From Flavobacterium tistrianum (GTDB taxonomy: Bacteria; Bacteroidota; Bacteroidia; Flavobacteriales; Flavobacteriaceae), in assembly GCF_003254545.1 (NCBI RefSeq), contig NZ_QJRH01000068.1, positions 186,001 to 250,000 of the forward strand: DNA of 64,000 nucleotides. Direction: 5' to 3'. The notes below the pieces were generated by a model. The model saw only the letters and a list, made by a program, of their open reading frames with translations, was not told the origin of the DNA and did no database searches. This document shows, piece after piece, positions 34,625 to 42,047 of this stretch. A program made the translations under genes and the position numbers. Positions within the stretch are counted from its first letter, which is position 1. Every line of letters begins with the position of its first letter.

Positions 34625-35002
34625 GAAGTAAGAAACACTTGACCTGAAATTTGACGATAATTGATTAACTAAGCTAAAATGGAGCGGGCTACCGCGAAAG
34701 AAGTAAGTTAATCTTGACCCTCGTTTTTATTAATGATAATTTTAAAACTTGCCGGACTCGAACCGTAGTAACCAATTTTCTGTAGTAAGTTTTAATTGAC
34801 CATTAATTGTGGAGCAGGTGGGATTCGAACCCACGACACGGACATTAAAAGTGTAAGAAGTAAATTTTGATTGACCTTTGATTGATAATTTCAAAACTAC
34901 CTGCTCTACCACTGAGCTACTGCCCCAATTATAATTATAAATAAAAAGGTAATGGTGTAAGTGTGTACGTGGAAAGTGTTTCGAAGTAACTCAAACTTAA
35001 CC
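34625..35002 (-). repeat. Array of five 20-nt motifs GGTYAA-N7-TTACTWC
   Basis: Copies occupy 34983-35002, 34857-34876, 34782-34801, 34700-34719 and 34625-34644 (all minus). Each is exactly 20 nt with a conserved GGTCAA (GGTTAA once) and TTACTTC (TTACTAC once) around seven variable bases. Start-to-start spacings are 126, 75, 82 and 75, close to tRNA length. The second copy lies inside the anticodon position of the tRNA mimic. Confidence 0.8.
34810..34926 (-). ncRNA. 117-nt tRNA mimic with anticodon arm replaced
   Basis: GGGGCAG pairs with CTGCTCC (7 bp, one G-T) as an acceptor stem followed by A73. The D-arm is GCTC-AGTGGTA-GAGC (34903-34917) and the T-arm GTGGG-TTCGAAT-CCCAC (34818-34834). 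Between D- and T-arms, instead of a 17-nt anticodon arm, there are about 65 nt; AGTTTTGA and TCAAAATT can pair to make an extended stem, and one copy of the 20-nt motif lies there. No standard anticodon loop can be drawn. It resembles the tRNA-like domain of bacterial Y RNAs (YrlA). Confidence 0.75.
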
Positions 35003-35052
35003 TGTTTTATTCCTTTTTTTATTTCTATGAACGTTTGTTTTTATTTCTTGAA

Positions 35053-35090
35053 CAAAGATTTCAAAACTACTACGCAATTATTTTGCGTAG
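35053..35090 (-). promoter_or_regulatory. Island operator/promoter B1 (RING/TerD leader)
   Basis: The palindrome CTACGCAATTATTTTGCGTAG (35070-35090) has perfect arms (extended to TACTACGCAA/TTGCGTAGTA). On the minus strand it is followed after 13 nt by AATCTTTG (35053-35060), a weak -7 box. Confidence 0.85.
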
Positions 35091-35140
35091 TAAAATTTTT
35101 GTTCCATTTTTTAGAAATACTATTTGTTTTATTTCTTGAG

Positions 35141-35178
35141 CAAAGATTTCAAAACTACTACGCAATTATTTTGCGCAG
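35141..35178 (-). promoter_or_regulatory. Island operator/promoter B2, tandem copy
   Basis: The palindrome CTACGCAATTATTTTGCGCAG (35158-35178) plus AATCTTTG (35141-35148) at 13-nt spacing duplicates operator B1 exactly 88 bp upstream, including flanking TTTATTTCTTGAGCAAAGAT. The HD gene starts 36 bp away on the other strand, so this site could also act divergently. Confidence 0.82.
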
Positions 35179-35213
35179 TAAAAAAAGAATTTTAAATTTG
35201 AGTAAAAAACAAG

Positions 35214-35828
35214 ATGAATTTAAAAGAAATTTATTCTGATTTGCTCTTAAATATTGGCTTTTCAGCAAATGAAATTCAGCAAAACTGGTTGGATTTAGAA
35301 AAGGCATATTCCAAAAAGTCAAGACATTACCATAATCTCACGCATTTAAAAGAAATGATTGAGAGTTTTGAAATTTATAAAGACAAACTTCAAAACCCAG
35401 ATGAAATATTATTCTCAATCTTTTATCATGATTTTGTGTATTCGGCTTCCAAAAAAGATAACGAACTCAAAAGTGCCGAATATGCTTTGTCAATTCTATC
35501 TGAAAATAGCATCCTAAATAAACAATTAGTTTTTGATGCGATCTGCGCCACACAGCAACATCAGCAAAATGCAATTGAAGATATAAATTGGTTAATCGAT
35601 TTTGATTTGAAAATCCTTGCAAAAGATTGGGAAGATTATAAAATCTATTTTGAACAAATTCGAAAAGAATATCGAATTTATCCTGATTTTCTATACAAAC
35701 CTGGACGTGCAAAAGCTTTGAAACATTTTCTGGAGAATGAATTTATTTTTCAAACGGCTGAGTTTAGGATTTTGTATGAAGAGAAAGCGAGAATTAATAT
35801 TGAGAAAGAAATAAAGTTATTAAGCTAA
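35214..35828 (+). CDS. Predicted metal-dependent HD phosphohydrolase (COG4339-like)
   Basis: A 204-residue HD-superfamily protein. SRHYHNLTHLKEM (residues 36-48) and the metal pair FYHDFVYSASK (His72, Asp73) are typical of the COG4339 group, with a further helical segment AICATQQHQ (His). The substrate is unknown; nucleotides or RNA termini are possible. The gene faces away from operator B2, and its ATG follows a leader with ATTTGAG. Placement next to the RING/TerD unit and the WYL regulator makes it part of the island. Confidence 0.83.
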   Translation: MNLKEIYSDLLLNIGFSANEIQQNWLDLEKAYSKKSRHYHNLTHLKEMIESFEIYKDKLQNPDEILFSIFYHDFVYSASKKDNELKSAEYALSILSENSILNKQLVFDAICATQQHQQNAIEDINWLIDFDLKILAKDWEDYKIYFEQIRKEYRIYPDFLYKPGRAKALKHFLENEFIFQTAEFRILYEEKARINIEKEIKLLS

Positions 35829-35893
35829 AAAATTGAATCTCACAAAGACGCAGAGTCGCAAAGTTTTATTTAAAGTATTAATTAAACGCACAG

Positions 35894-35998
35894 TTTGTCA
35901 TCCTGAGGAACGAAGGATCGCACAAGGAACTCTACAAAGATTGACGATTCTCTTTGAGGAATATTGGGTGTGATCCTTTGTCCCTCAGGATGACAAAA
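35894..35998. repeat. 105-bp dispersed hairpin (variant ends GTCATCCTGAGGAACGAAGG)
   Basis: GTCATCCTGAGGAACGAAGGA and its imperfect complement ending in CCCTCAGGATGAC enclose GGAACTCTACAAAGATTG, the interior shared with the hairpins at 30216, 32031 and 56774. It separates the HD and WYL genes. A GCGACTTTGCGAGC unit lies just before the WYL ATG. Confidence 0.75.
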
Positions 35999-36080
35999 AA
36001 GGAAAAATCATTTTAATCTTTATAATCTGTGGCAAAAAAACTTTGCGTCTTAGCGACTTTGCGAGCAAAAAACAAAAACC

Positions 36081-37118
36081 ATGTCACAAAACAAAAACGC
36101 CTTAATTCGGTACAAAACCATCGATAAATGCCTTCAAAATAAATACAGACAATGGACGCTCGAAGATTTAATCGAAGAATGTTCTGAGGCTTTATTTGAA
36201 TATGAAGGACGACAAAATCCAATAAGTAAACGAACGATCCAAATGGATATTCAGCTGATGCGAAGTGAAAAATTGGGTTATAATGCACCAATCGTGGTTT
36301 ACGATAAAAAGTATTATAAATATGAAGACGAGGATTTTTCGATAACCGATATTCCGCTGACGGAAACGGATATGAATGTTTTGACAGAAACGGTTTCAAT
36401 GTTGAAACAATTTAAAGATTTCTCTTTATTTAATGATGTATCAGATATTCTACAGAGATTGGAAGATAAAATCTACGCCGAAAAATCGCATACTAAACCG
36501 GTCATTTATTTGGATAAAAATGAAAAACTAAAAGGACTGCATTATTTGGATGAAATATATCAGGCAATTATCAAAAAGATGGTTCTGATTATTACCTATA
36601 AATCCTTTAAATCTGCTGAGGAAACGAAATTCCATTTTCATCCTTTTATATTGAAGGAATTCAATAACCGCTGGTTTTTAATCGGAAAGAAAAAAGCCTC
36701 ACAGCCGATTACCAATTTAGCATTAGATAGAATCATTTCGATTGACTATGATTTTAATCATCCATATTTAGAAGAAGATTTTGATGCCGACATTTATTAT
36801 AAAGATGTAATTGGCGTTACGGTTAATTCAGGATTGAATGCAAGACGTATTGAATTATGGGTTGATGCTTCGAATGCGCCTTATGTGCTTACGAAACCTT
36901 TGCACACTTCTCAGCGATTAATCAAAGAAAATGAAGACGGCAGTATTATTATACATATATATGTAATACCAAATTACGAAATGGAAAGACTTCTGTTAGG
37001 TTTTGGAAGCTGTTTGGAGATTTTAAGACCAGAAGGTCTGAGAAATCGTATGAAAAAAATGCTTCAAGACGCTATTTCACGCTACGATTCTGAAAAACCA
37101 ACTGAAATAAATGCATAA
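36081..37118 (+). CDS. WYL domain-containing transcriptional regulator
   Basis: A 345-residue protein with an N-terminal winged-helix-like DNA-binding part (about 1-75, ISKRTIQMDIQLMRSEKLGY) and a WYL domain (about 150-250; IYQAIIKKMVLIITYKSFKS, FHPFILKEFNNRWFLIGKKK, with the NRWFLIG form of the motif) followed by a WCX-like C-terminal region. WYL domains sense ligands, perhaps nucleic-acid fragments or nucleotides, and often control stress and defence genes. As the only transcription factor in the island it is my candidate for binding the CTRCGCA palindromes; this is inference. Confidence 0.9.
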   Translation: MSQNKNALIRYKTIDKCLQNKYRQWTLEDLIEECSEALFEYEGRQNPISKRTIQMDIQLMRSEKLGYNAPIVVYDKKYYKYEDEDFSITDIPLTETDMNVLTETVSMLKQFKDFSLFNDVSDILQRLEDKIYAEKSHTKPVIYLDKNEKLKGLHYLDEIYQAIIKKMVLIITYKSFKSAEETKFHFHPFILKEFNNRWFLIGKKKASQPITNLALDRIISIDYDFNHPYLEEDFDADIYYKDVIGVTVNSGLNARRIELWVDASNAPYVLTKPLHTSQRLIKENEDGSIIIHIYVIPNYEMERLLLGFGSCLEILRPEGLRNRMKKMLQDAISRYDSEKPTEINA

Positions 37119-37339
37119 TTTTTTACAGAATACAGAATTAAATGCGTTTTAAAAACTAAAAAAGGATTTTTACCGCATTAAAAATGTTAAAATCTAAAAA
37201 AAGAATAGTATATTACACTTAAAATAAACAACCAAAACCCTCTAAATCAGGGATATTTTATAACTAACCAAAAAATTATTAAAAAATTATATGCATGCAT
37301 AGTATTTTTTAATTATATTTGAAATCGATATAGTTACCT

Positions 37340-37798
37340 ATGAAAGATAAAACGATAGATTATATTTTGAGAGCTACATGGCAGGCTGTTTCAAGAATGT
37401 ATAATGAAGAGGCTGCAAAATATGATGCAACAATGGCAACAGGATTTGCTCTTTTAAGTATGGACAAGGAAGAAGGAACTCCGTCAACGGCTCTCGGCCC
37501 AAGAATGGGAATGGAAGCCACAAGCTTAACAAGAACCTTAAAATCTATGGAAGAAAAAGGTTTGATTGTTCGCAAAAAAAATCCAAGCGACGGCAGAGGT
37601 GTTCTAATCTATCTAACCGACTTTGGAAAAGAAAAAAGAGATTTATCTAAAAATACAGTTCTAAAGTTTAATGAAACCGTGAGAAAACATGTTTCGGAAG
37701 AAAAACTGAATCATTTTATCGAAGTTTCTGAAATCATAAATGAACTGATTCACGATAAAAACATATTTAATCAAACAGAAAACACAGAAAAGGAATAG
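37340..37798 (+). CDS. MarR family transcriptional regulator
   Basis: A 152-residue MarR protein with the winged-helix region SMDKEEGTPSTALGPRMGMEATSLTRTLKSMEEKGLIVRKKN and the wing DGRGVLIYLTDFGKE. It lies 54 bp upstream of the fatty-acid oxidation operon on the same strand, so it probably controls that operon, perhaps with acyl-CoA as ligand. The promoter region contains TGCATGCA (about 37291-37298), a possible self-operator. Confidence 0.92.
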   Translation: MKDKTIDYILRATWQAVSRMYNEEAAKYDATMATGFALLSMDKEEGTPSTALGPRMGMEATSLTRTLKSMEEKGLIVRKKNPSDGRGVLIYLTDFGKEKRDLSKNTVLKFNETVRKHVSEEKLNHFIEVSEIINELIHDKNIFNQTENTEKE

Positions 37799-37851
37799 AC
37801 TTTTTTTAGAAAGAAAATTCATTTTCTCCTACAAACAAATAGTAACAAATT

Positions 37852-40242
37852 ATGAAACGCACAATTAAAAAAGTTGCTGTAATTGGATCCGGAATTATGG
37901 GTTCAGGTATAGCTTGTCATTTTGCTAACATTGGTGTCGAAGTTTTACTTCTTGACATCGTACCGCGTGAACTGACCGAAGCTGAAGCTAAAAAAGGATT
38001 AACACTTGAAAGTAAAGCCGTTCGCAACCGTGTGGTAAACGAACATTTGGCGAATTCATTAAAATCAAAACCATCTCCTATTTACAGTCAGAAATTCGCA
38101 AACAGAATTACGACTGGAAATACTACAGACGATATGGCAAAAATTGCCAATGTAGACTGGATTATTGAAGTTGTTGTAGAGCGTTTGGATATCAAAAAAT
38201 TGGTTTTTGAACAAATCGACAAATTCCGTAAACCGGGAACTTTGGTTACTTCTAACACTTCTGGTATTCCAATTCACTTTATGAGTGAAGGAAGAAGCGA
38301 AGATTTTCAACAACACTTCTGCGGAACACACTTTTTTAACCCTGCGCGCTACTTAAAATTATTTGAAATTATTCCTGGTCCAAAAACTTCAAAAGAAGTA
38401 TTGGATTTCTTAAATGACTACGGATCTAAATTCTTAGGAAAAACTTCGGTTGTTGCTAAAGATACTCCGGCGTTTATTGGAAACAGAATTGGTATTTACG
38501 GGATCCAAAGTTTATTCCATTTGGTAAAAGAAATGGGATTAACAATTGAAGAAGTTGATAAATTGACAGGACCAGTAATTGGTCGTCCAAAATCGGCTAC
38601 TTTCCGTACGGTTGACGTTGTTGGTTTGGATACTTTGGTGCATGTTGCCAACGGTATCTACGAAAACTGCCCGAACGACGAACAACACGAATTGTTCAAA
38701 CTTCCTGATTTCATCAACAAAATGATGGAAAATAATTGGTTAGGAAGCAAAACTGGACAAGGTTTTTATAAAAAAGTAGATAAAGATATTCTTTCTTTAG
38801 ACTTAAATACACTTGAATATAGAGCTGCAAAAAAAGCTAATTTTGCAACTTTAGAATTAACTAAAACTATCGATAAACCTATTAATCGTTTTAAAGTTTT
38901 AGTAAAAGGAACAGACAAAGCGGGAGAATTCTACCGTAAGAGTTTTGCTGGAATGTTCGCTTACGTTTCAAACAGAGTTCCTGAAATCACAGATGAATTC
39001 TACAAAATTGACGACGCTATGAAAGCTGGTTTTGGATGGGAAAATGGTCCTTTCGAAATCTGGGATGCAATTGGTGTTGAAAAAGGAATTGAAATCATGA
39101 AAGCGGAAGATTTAGAGCCTGCTGCATGGGTAAACGAAATGTTGGCTTCTGGAAGCAAAAGTTTTTATACCGTAAAAGAAGGCGCTACTTATTTCTACGA
39201 TATTCCAACAAAATCGCAAGTAAAAGTTCCTGGACAAGATTCATTTATTATTCTGAACAATATTCGCGAAAGCAAAAAAGTTTGGAGCAACAGTGGAGCA
39301 ATCATCCAAGATTTAGGAGACGGAATTTTGAATCTAGAATTCCAATCAAAAATGAATACTATTGGTGGAGACGTTCTTTCGGCAATCAATAAAGCAATAG
39401 AATTAGCAGAAAAAGAACACCAAGGTCTTGTTATTGGTAACCAGGCAGCGAATTTCTCTGTTGGAGCTAATATCGGAATGATTTTCATGATGGCAGTTGA
39501 GCAGGAATACGACGAATTGAACATGGCAATTAAATTGTTCCAAGATACGATGATGCGTGTTCGTTACTCTTCTATTCCAGTCGTAGTAGCTCCTCACGGA
39601 ATGACTTTTGGTGGTGGATGCGAAATGAGCTTACATGCTGATAAAGTGGTTGCTGCTGCAGAAACTTACATGGGATTAGTTGAATTTGGTGTTGGAGTTA
39701 TCCCTGGTGGTGGTGGATCTAAAGAAATGACTTTAAGAGCTTCAGATTTATTCCGCAAAAACGATGTGGAATTGAATGTTCTTCAAGAGTATTTTTTGAC
39801 AATCGCTATGGCTAAAGTTTCAACTTCTGGTTACGAAGCCTTTGATACTGGACTTCTTCAACATGGAAAAGACATTATCGTAGTAAACAAAGATCGTCAG
39901 ATTGCTGAAGCAAAAAAACATGCATTGTTAATGGCAGAAGCAGGTTATACTCAACCAATCAGAAGAAATGATATTAAAGTTCTAGGAAAACAAGCTTTAG
40001 GGATGTTCTTAGTTGGAACAGATCAAATGGAAGCTGGAAAATACATTTCTGAGCACGACAAGAAAATAGCTAACAAACTGGCTTACGTAATGGCTGGTGG
40101 TGATTTATCTGAAGCAACTTTAGTATCTGAACAATATTTATTAGATATCGAACGTGAAGCTTTCTTGAGTTTATGTACGGAAAGAAAAACTCTGGAGCGT
40201 ATTCAATATATGTTAACTAAAGGAAAACCACTTCGTAATTAG
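37852..40242 (+). CDS. fadN: 3-hydroxyacyl-CoA dehydrogenase/enoyl-CoA hydratase fusion (FadN-like)
   Basis: Bifunctional beta-oxidation enzyme of 796 residues. The N-terminal NAD-binding domain (GSGIMGSGIA, about 12-21; FCGTHFFNPARYL; TSNTSG) and two HCDH C-terminal domains (about 200-420) come first; the enoyl-CoA hydratase domain is last (about 455-650; VIGNQAANFSVGANI, PHGMTFGGGCEMSLHAD, VGVIPGGGGSKEM). This order is opposite to FadB and matches Bacillus subtilis FadN (about 789 residues). It heads the operon with the thiolase and acyl-CoA dehydrogenase genes. Confidence 0.93.
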   Translation: MKRTIKKVAVIGSGIMGSGIACHFANIGVEVLLLDIVPRELTEAEAKKGLTLESKAVRNRVVNEHLANSLKSKPSPIYSQKFANRITTGNTTDDMAKIANVDWIIEVVVERLDIKKLVFEQIDKFRKPGTLVTSNTSGIPIHFMSEGRSEDFQQHFCGTHFFNPARYLKLFEIIPGPKTSKEVLDFLNDYGSKFLGKTSVVAKDTPAFIGNRIGIYGIQSLFHLVKEMGLTIEEVDKLTGPVIGRPKSATFRTVDVVGLDTLVHVANGIYENCPNDEQHELFKLPDFINKMMENNWLGSKTGQGFYKKVDKDILSLDLNTLEYRAAKKANFATLELTKTIDKPINRFKVLVKGTDKAGEFYRKSFAGMFAYVSNRVPEITDEFYKIDDAMKAGFGWENGPFEIWDAIGVEKGIEIMKAEDLEPAAWVNEMLASGSKSFYTVKEGATYFYDIPTKSQVKVPGQDSFIILNNIRESKKVWSNSGAIIQDLGDGILNLEFQSKMNTIGGDVLSAINKAIELAEKEHQGLVIGNQAANFSVGANIGMIFMMAVEQEYDELNMAIKLFQDTMMRVRYSSIPVVVAPHGMTFGGGCEMSLHADKVVAAAETYMGLVEFGVGVIPGGGGSKEMTLRASDLFRKNDVELNVLQEYFLTIAMAKVSTSGYEAFDTGLLQHGKDIIVVNKDRQIAEAKKHALLMAEAGYTQPIRRNDIKVLGKQALGMFLVGTDQMEAGKYISEHDKKIANKLAYVMAGGDLSEATLVSEQYLLDIEREAFLSLCTERKTLERIQYMLTKGKPLRN

Positions 40243-40252
40243 AGAATAAGAT

Positions 40253-40330
40253 GAAAGAGCCAAGAAGCAAGACTTCAAAACAAAGTTTTGTCTTTTCTCT
40301 TGCCTCTTGCTTCTTTAAAATCTTAAAAAA
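40253..40330. repeat. Imperfect palindrome AAGAAGCAAGAC in the fadN-fadA gap
   Basis: CCAAGAAGCAAGAC and GTCTTTTCTCTTGCCTCTTG with CTTCTTT face each other around AAAAC/GTTTT. Related direct and inverted copies occur at about 41539-41560 and 42003-42025, on both sides of the four-helix-bundle gene. Confidence 0.65.
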
Positions 40331-40340
40331 ACAAAAACAA

Positions 40341-41522
40341 ATGAAAACAGCATATATAGTAAAAGCATATAGAACAGCAGTTGGAAAAGCTCCAAAAGGT
40401 GTTTTTAGATTTAAAAGACCTGATGAATTAGCTGCAGAAACCATTCAGTTTATGATGGACGAGTTGCCTAATTTCGACAAAAAACGTATCGACGACGTTA
40501 TGGTAGGGAATGCCATGCCGGAAGCAGAACAAGGTCTTAACGTTGGACGTTTGATCTCTTTAATGGGATTAAAAGTGGAAGATGTTCCTGGAGTTACAGT
40601 AAACCGTTATTGCGCATCTGGATTAGAAACTATCGGAATGGCGACTGCTAAAATCCAATCAGGAATGGCAGATTGTATCATCGCTGGTGGTGCAGAAAGT
40701 ATGAGTTATATTCCGATGGGAGGTTACAAACCAACTCCAGATTATAAAGTTGCAGCTGCAGGTCATGAAGATTACTACTGGGGAATGGGTTTAACTGCTG
40801 AAGCAGTGGCGAACCAATACAAAATCTCAAGAGAAGATCAGGATGAGTTTGCTTACAACTCTCACATGAAAGCTTTGAAAGCGCAAGCAGAAGGAAAATT
40901 CGATAAACAAATCGTTCCGATTACTGTTGAACAGACTTTCATCAACGAAAATGGCAAAAAAGAAACTAAATCTTACGTTGTAAACAAAGACGAAGGCCCA
41001 AGAGCAGGAACTTCTAAAGAAGCTTTAGCAGGTTTAAAACCAGTTTTTGCTGCTGGAGGAAGTGTAACTGCGGGCAACTCTTCTCAAATGAGCGACGGTG
41101 CGGCTTTTGTTTTAATCATGAGCGAAGAAATGGTAAAAGAATTAAACCTTGAGCCAATCGCACGTCTAGTAAACTTTGCTTCTTCTGGTGTTGAGCCAAG
41201 AATTATGGGTATCGGACCTGTAAAAGCAATTCCGAAAGCCTTAAAACAAGCAGGATTAACATTAAACGATATCGAGTTAATTGAATTAAACGAAGCTTTT
41301 GCTTCACAAGCTTTAGCAGTTACTCGTGAGTTAAACATTAACCCAGAAATAGTAAACGTAAACGGTGGAGCGATCGCTTTAGGTCACCCTCTGGGTTGTA
41401 CAGGAGCTAAACTTTCTGTTCAGTTATTCGATGAGATGAAACGTCGTGGTAATAAATACGGAATCGTTTCTATGTGTGTGGGGACTGGGCAAGGTTCTGC
41501 GGGGATTTACGAGGTATTGTAG
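40341..41522 (+). CDS. fadA: Acetyl-CoA C-acyltransferase (3-ketoacyl-CoA thiolase)
   Basis: Catalyses the thiolytic last step of beta-oxidation. The 393-residue protein has the nucleophile in VNRYCASGLETIGM (Cys91), the GGAESMSYIPMGG loop, and the C-terminal ALGHPLGCTGAK and MCVGTGQGSAGIYE with the second cysteine. The ATG at 40341 was chosen over one 90 bp upstream because the family starts MKTAYIVKAYRTAVGKAPKG; the upstream extension is encoded by a repeat-derived palindrome (AAGAAGCAAGAC type). It is the middle gene of the fadN-fadA-fadE operon. Confidence 0.95.
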   Translation: MKTAYIVKAYRTAVGKAPKGVFRFKRPDELAAETIQFMMDELPNFDKKRIDDVMVGNAMPEAEQGLNVGRLISLMGLKVEDVPGVTVNRYCASGLETIGMATAKIQSGMADCIIAGGAESMSYIPMGGYKPTPDYKVAAAGHEDYYWGMGLTAEAVANQYKISREDQDEFAYNSHMKALKAQAEGKFDKQIVPITVEQTFINENGKKETKSYVVNKDEGPRAGTSKEALAGLKPVFAAGGSVTAGNSSQMSDGAAFVLIMSEEMVKELNLEPIARLVNFASSGVEPRIMGIGPVKAIPKALKQAGLTLNDIELIELNEAFASQALAVTRELNINPEIVNVNGGAIALGHPLGCTGAKLSVQLFDEMKRRGNKYGIVSMCVGTGQGSAGIYEVL

Positions 41523-41648
41523 TTTTTTTATGAGAGGAAAGAAGCAAGAAGCAAGACTTACATTTGGAATGTAGATATTCTAAAGCGTGTTTTTAAAAGT
41601 AGTAAAAAACTTACTTTTAATTTTTCTTCTTATCTTGCCTCAAAAAAC

Positions 41649-42014
41649 ATGAGACACAATTTTAAGAATTTGAAAATTTGGATTTTAGCAATGGAAATCA
41701 CTAATGATATTTATAAACTAACTACCACTTTTCCAAAATCAGAAACGTATAGTTTGACAAGTCAAATGAATAGATGTTCTGTTTCAATGCCTTCTAATAT
41801 TGCTGAAGGCTCTAACAGAGGAAATAGACACTTTCAGCATTATTTGAATATTAGTTTAGGTTCGTCATTTGAATTACAAACACAATTACTGATAGCTTTT
41901 CAAAATGATTATCTATCCAAGACAAAAACAGAAGAAATAGAAAACAAAATAATTGAATTTCAAAAGATGACAACAGGTTTCATAAGTAAGTTAGATCAAA
42001 ATCTTTCTTCTTGA
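41649..42014 (+). CDS. Four-helix bundle protein (23S rRNA intervening-sequence type)
   Basis: A 121-residue all-helical protein with the family pattern FKNLKIWILAMEITNDIYKL, SQMNRCSVSMPSNIAEGSNR and FQHYLNISLGSSFELQTQLL. This is the S23/IVP four-helix bundle (TIGR02436-type) also found within 23S rRNA intervening sequences; here it is a free-standing gene. It sits between fadA and the acyl-CoA dehydrogenase gene, flanked by AAGAAGCAAGA/TCTTCTTGACTCTTGC repeats, and is unrelated to fatty-acid metabolism, which suggests insertion. Its function is unknown. Confidence 0.88.
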   Translation: MRHNFKNLKIWILAMEITNDIYKLTTTFPKSETYSLTSQMNRCSVSMPSNIAEGSNRGNRHFQHYLNISLGSSFELQTQLLIAFQNDYLSKTKTEEIENKIIEFQKMTTGFISKLDQNLSS

Positions 42015-42047
42015 CTCTTGCATCTTTTAATCTAAACAAAAAACAAA

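Larger units (their letters stand above)
34566..35052 (-). ncRNA. Leader RNA of the RING/TerD gene, carrying tRNA-like units and a 20-nt motif array
   Basis: From operator B1 to the ATG at 34565 the minus strand has no gene but a distinctive RNA: five copies of GGTYAA-7nt-TTACTWC, a 117-nt tRNA mimic (34810-34926), a second T-arm-like hairpin CGG-TTCGAGT-CCG (34753-34765) and a hairpin with GCGG/CCGC (about 34685-34696) ending GCTCCA. The leader is about 490 nt long. Processing into free small RNAs by RNase P/Z-type enzymes is plausible because one acceptor and T-arm are intact. Confidence 0.65.

Noticed and set aside
34810..34926. Ordinary tRNA with an intron
   Set aside because: Introns in bacterial tRNAs are group I/II type; the insert is short, has no such features, and removing it leaves no clear anticodon stem.
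34961..35239. 92-codon plus-strand frame before the HD gene
   Set aside because: It runs through the duplicated operator units and overlaps the HD gene start; its coding pattern comes from the repeat.
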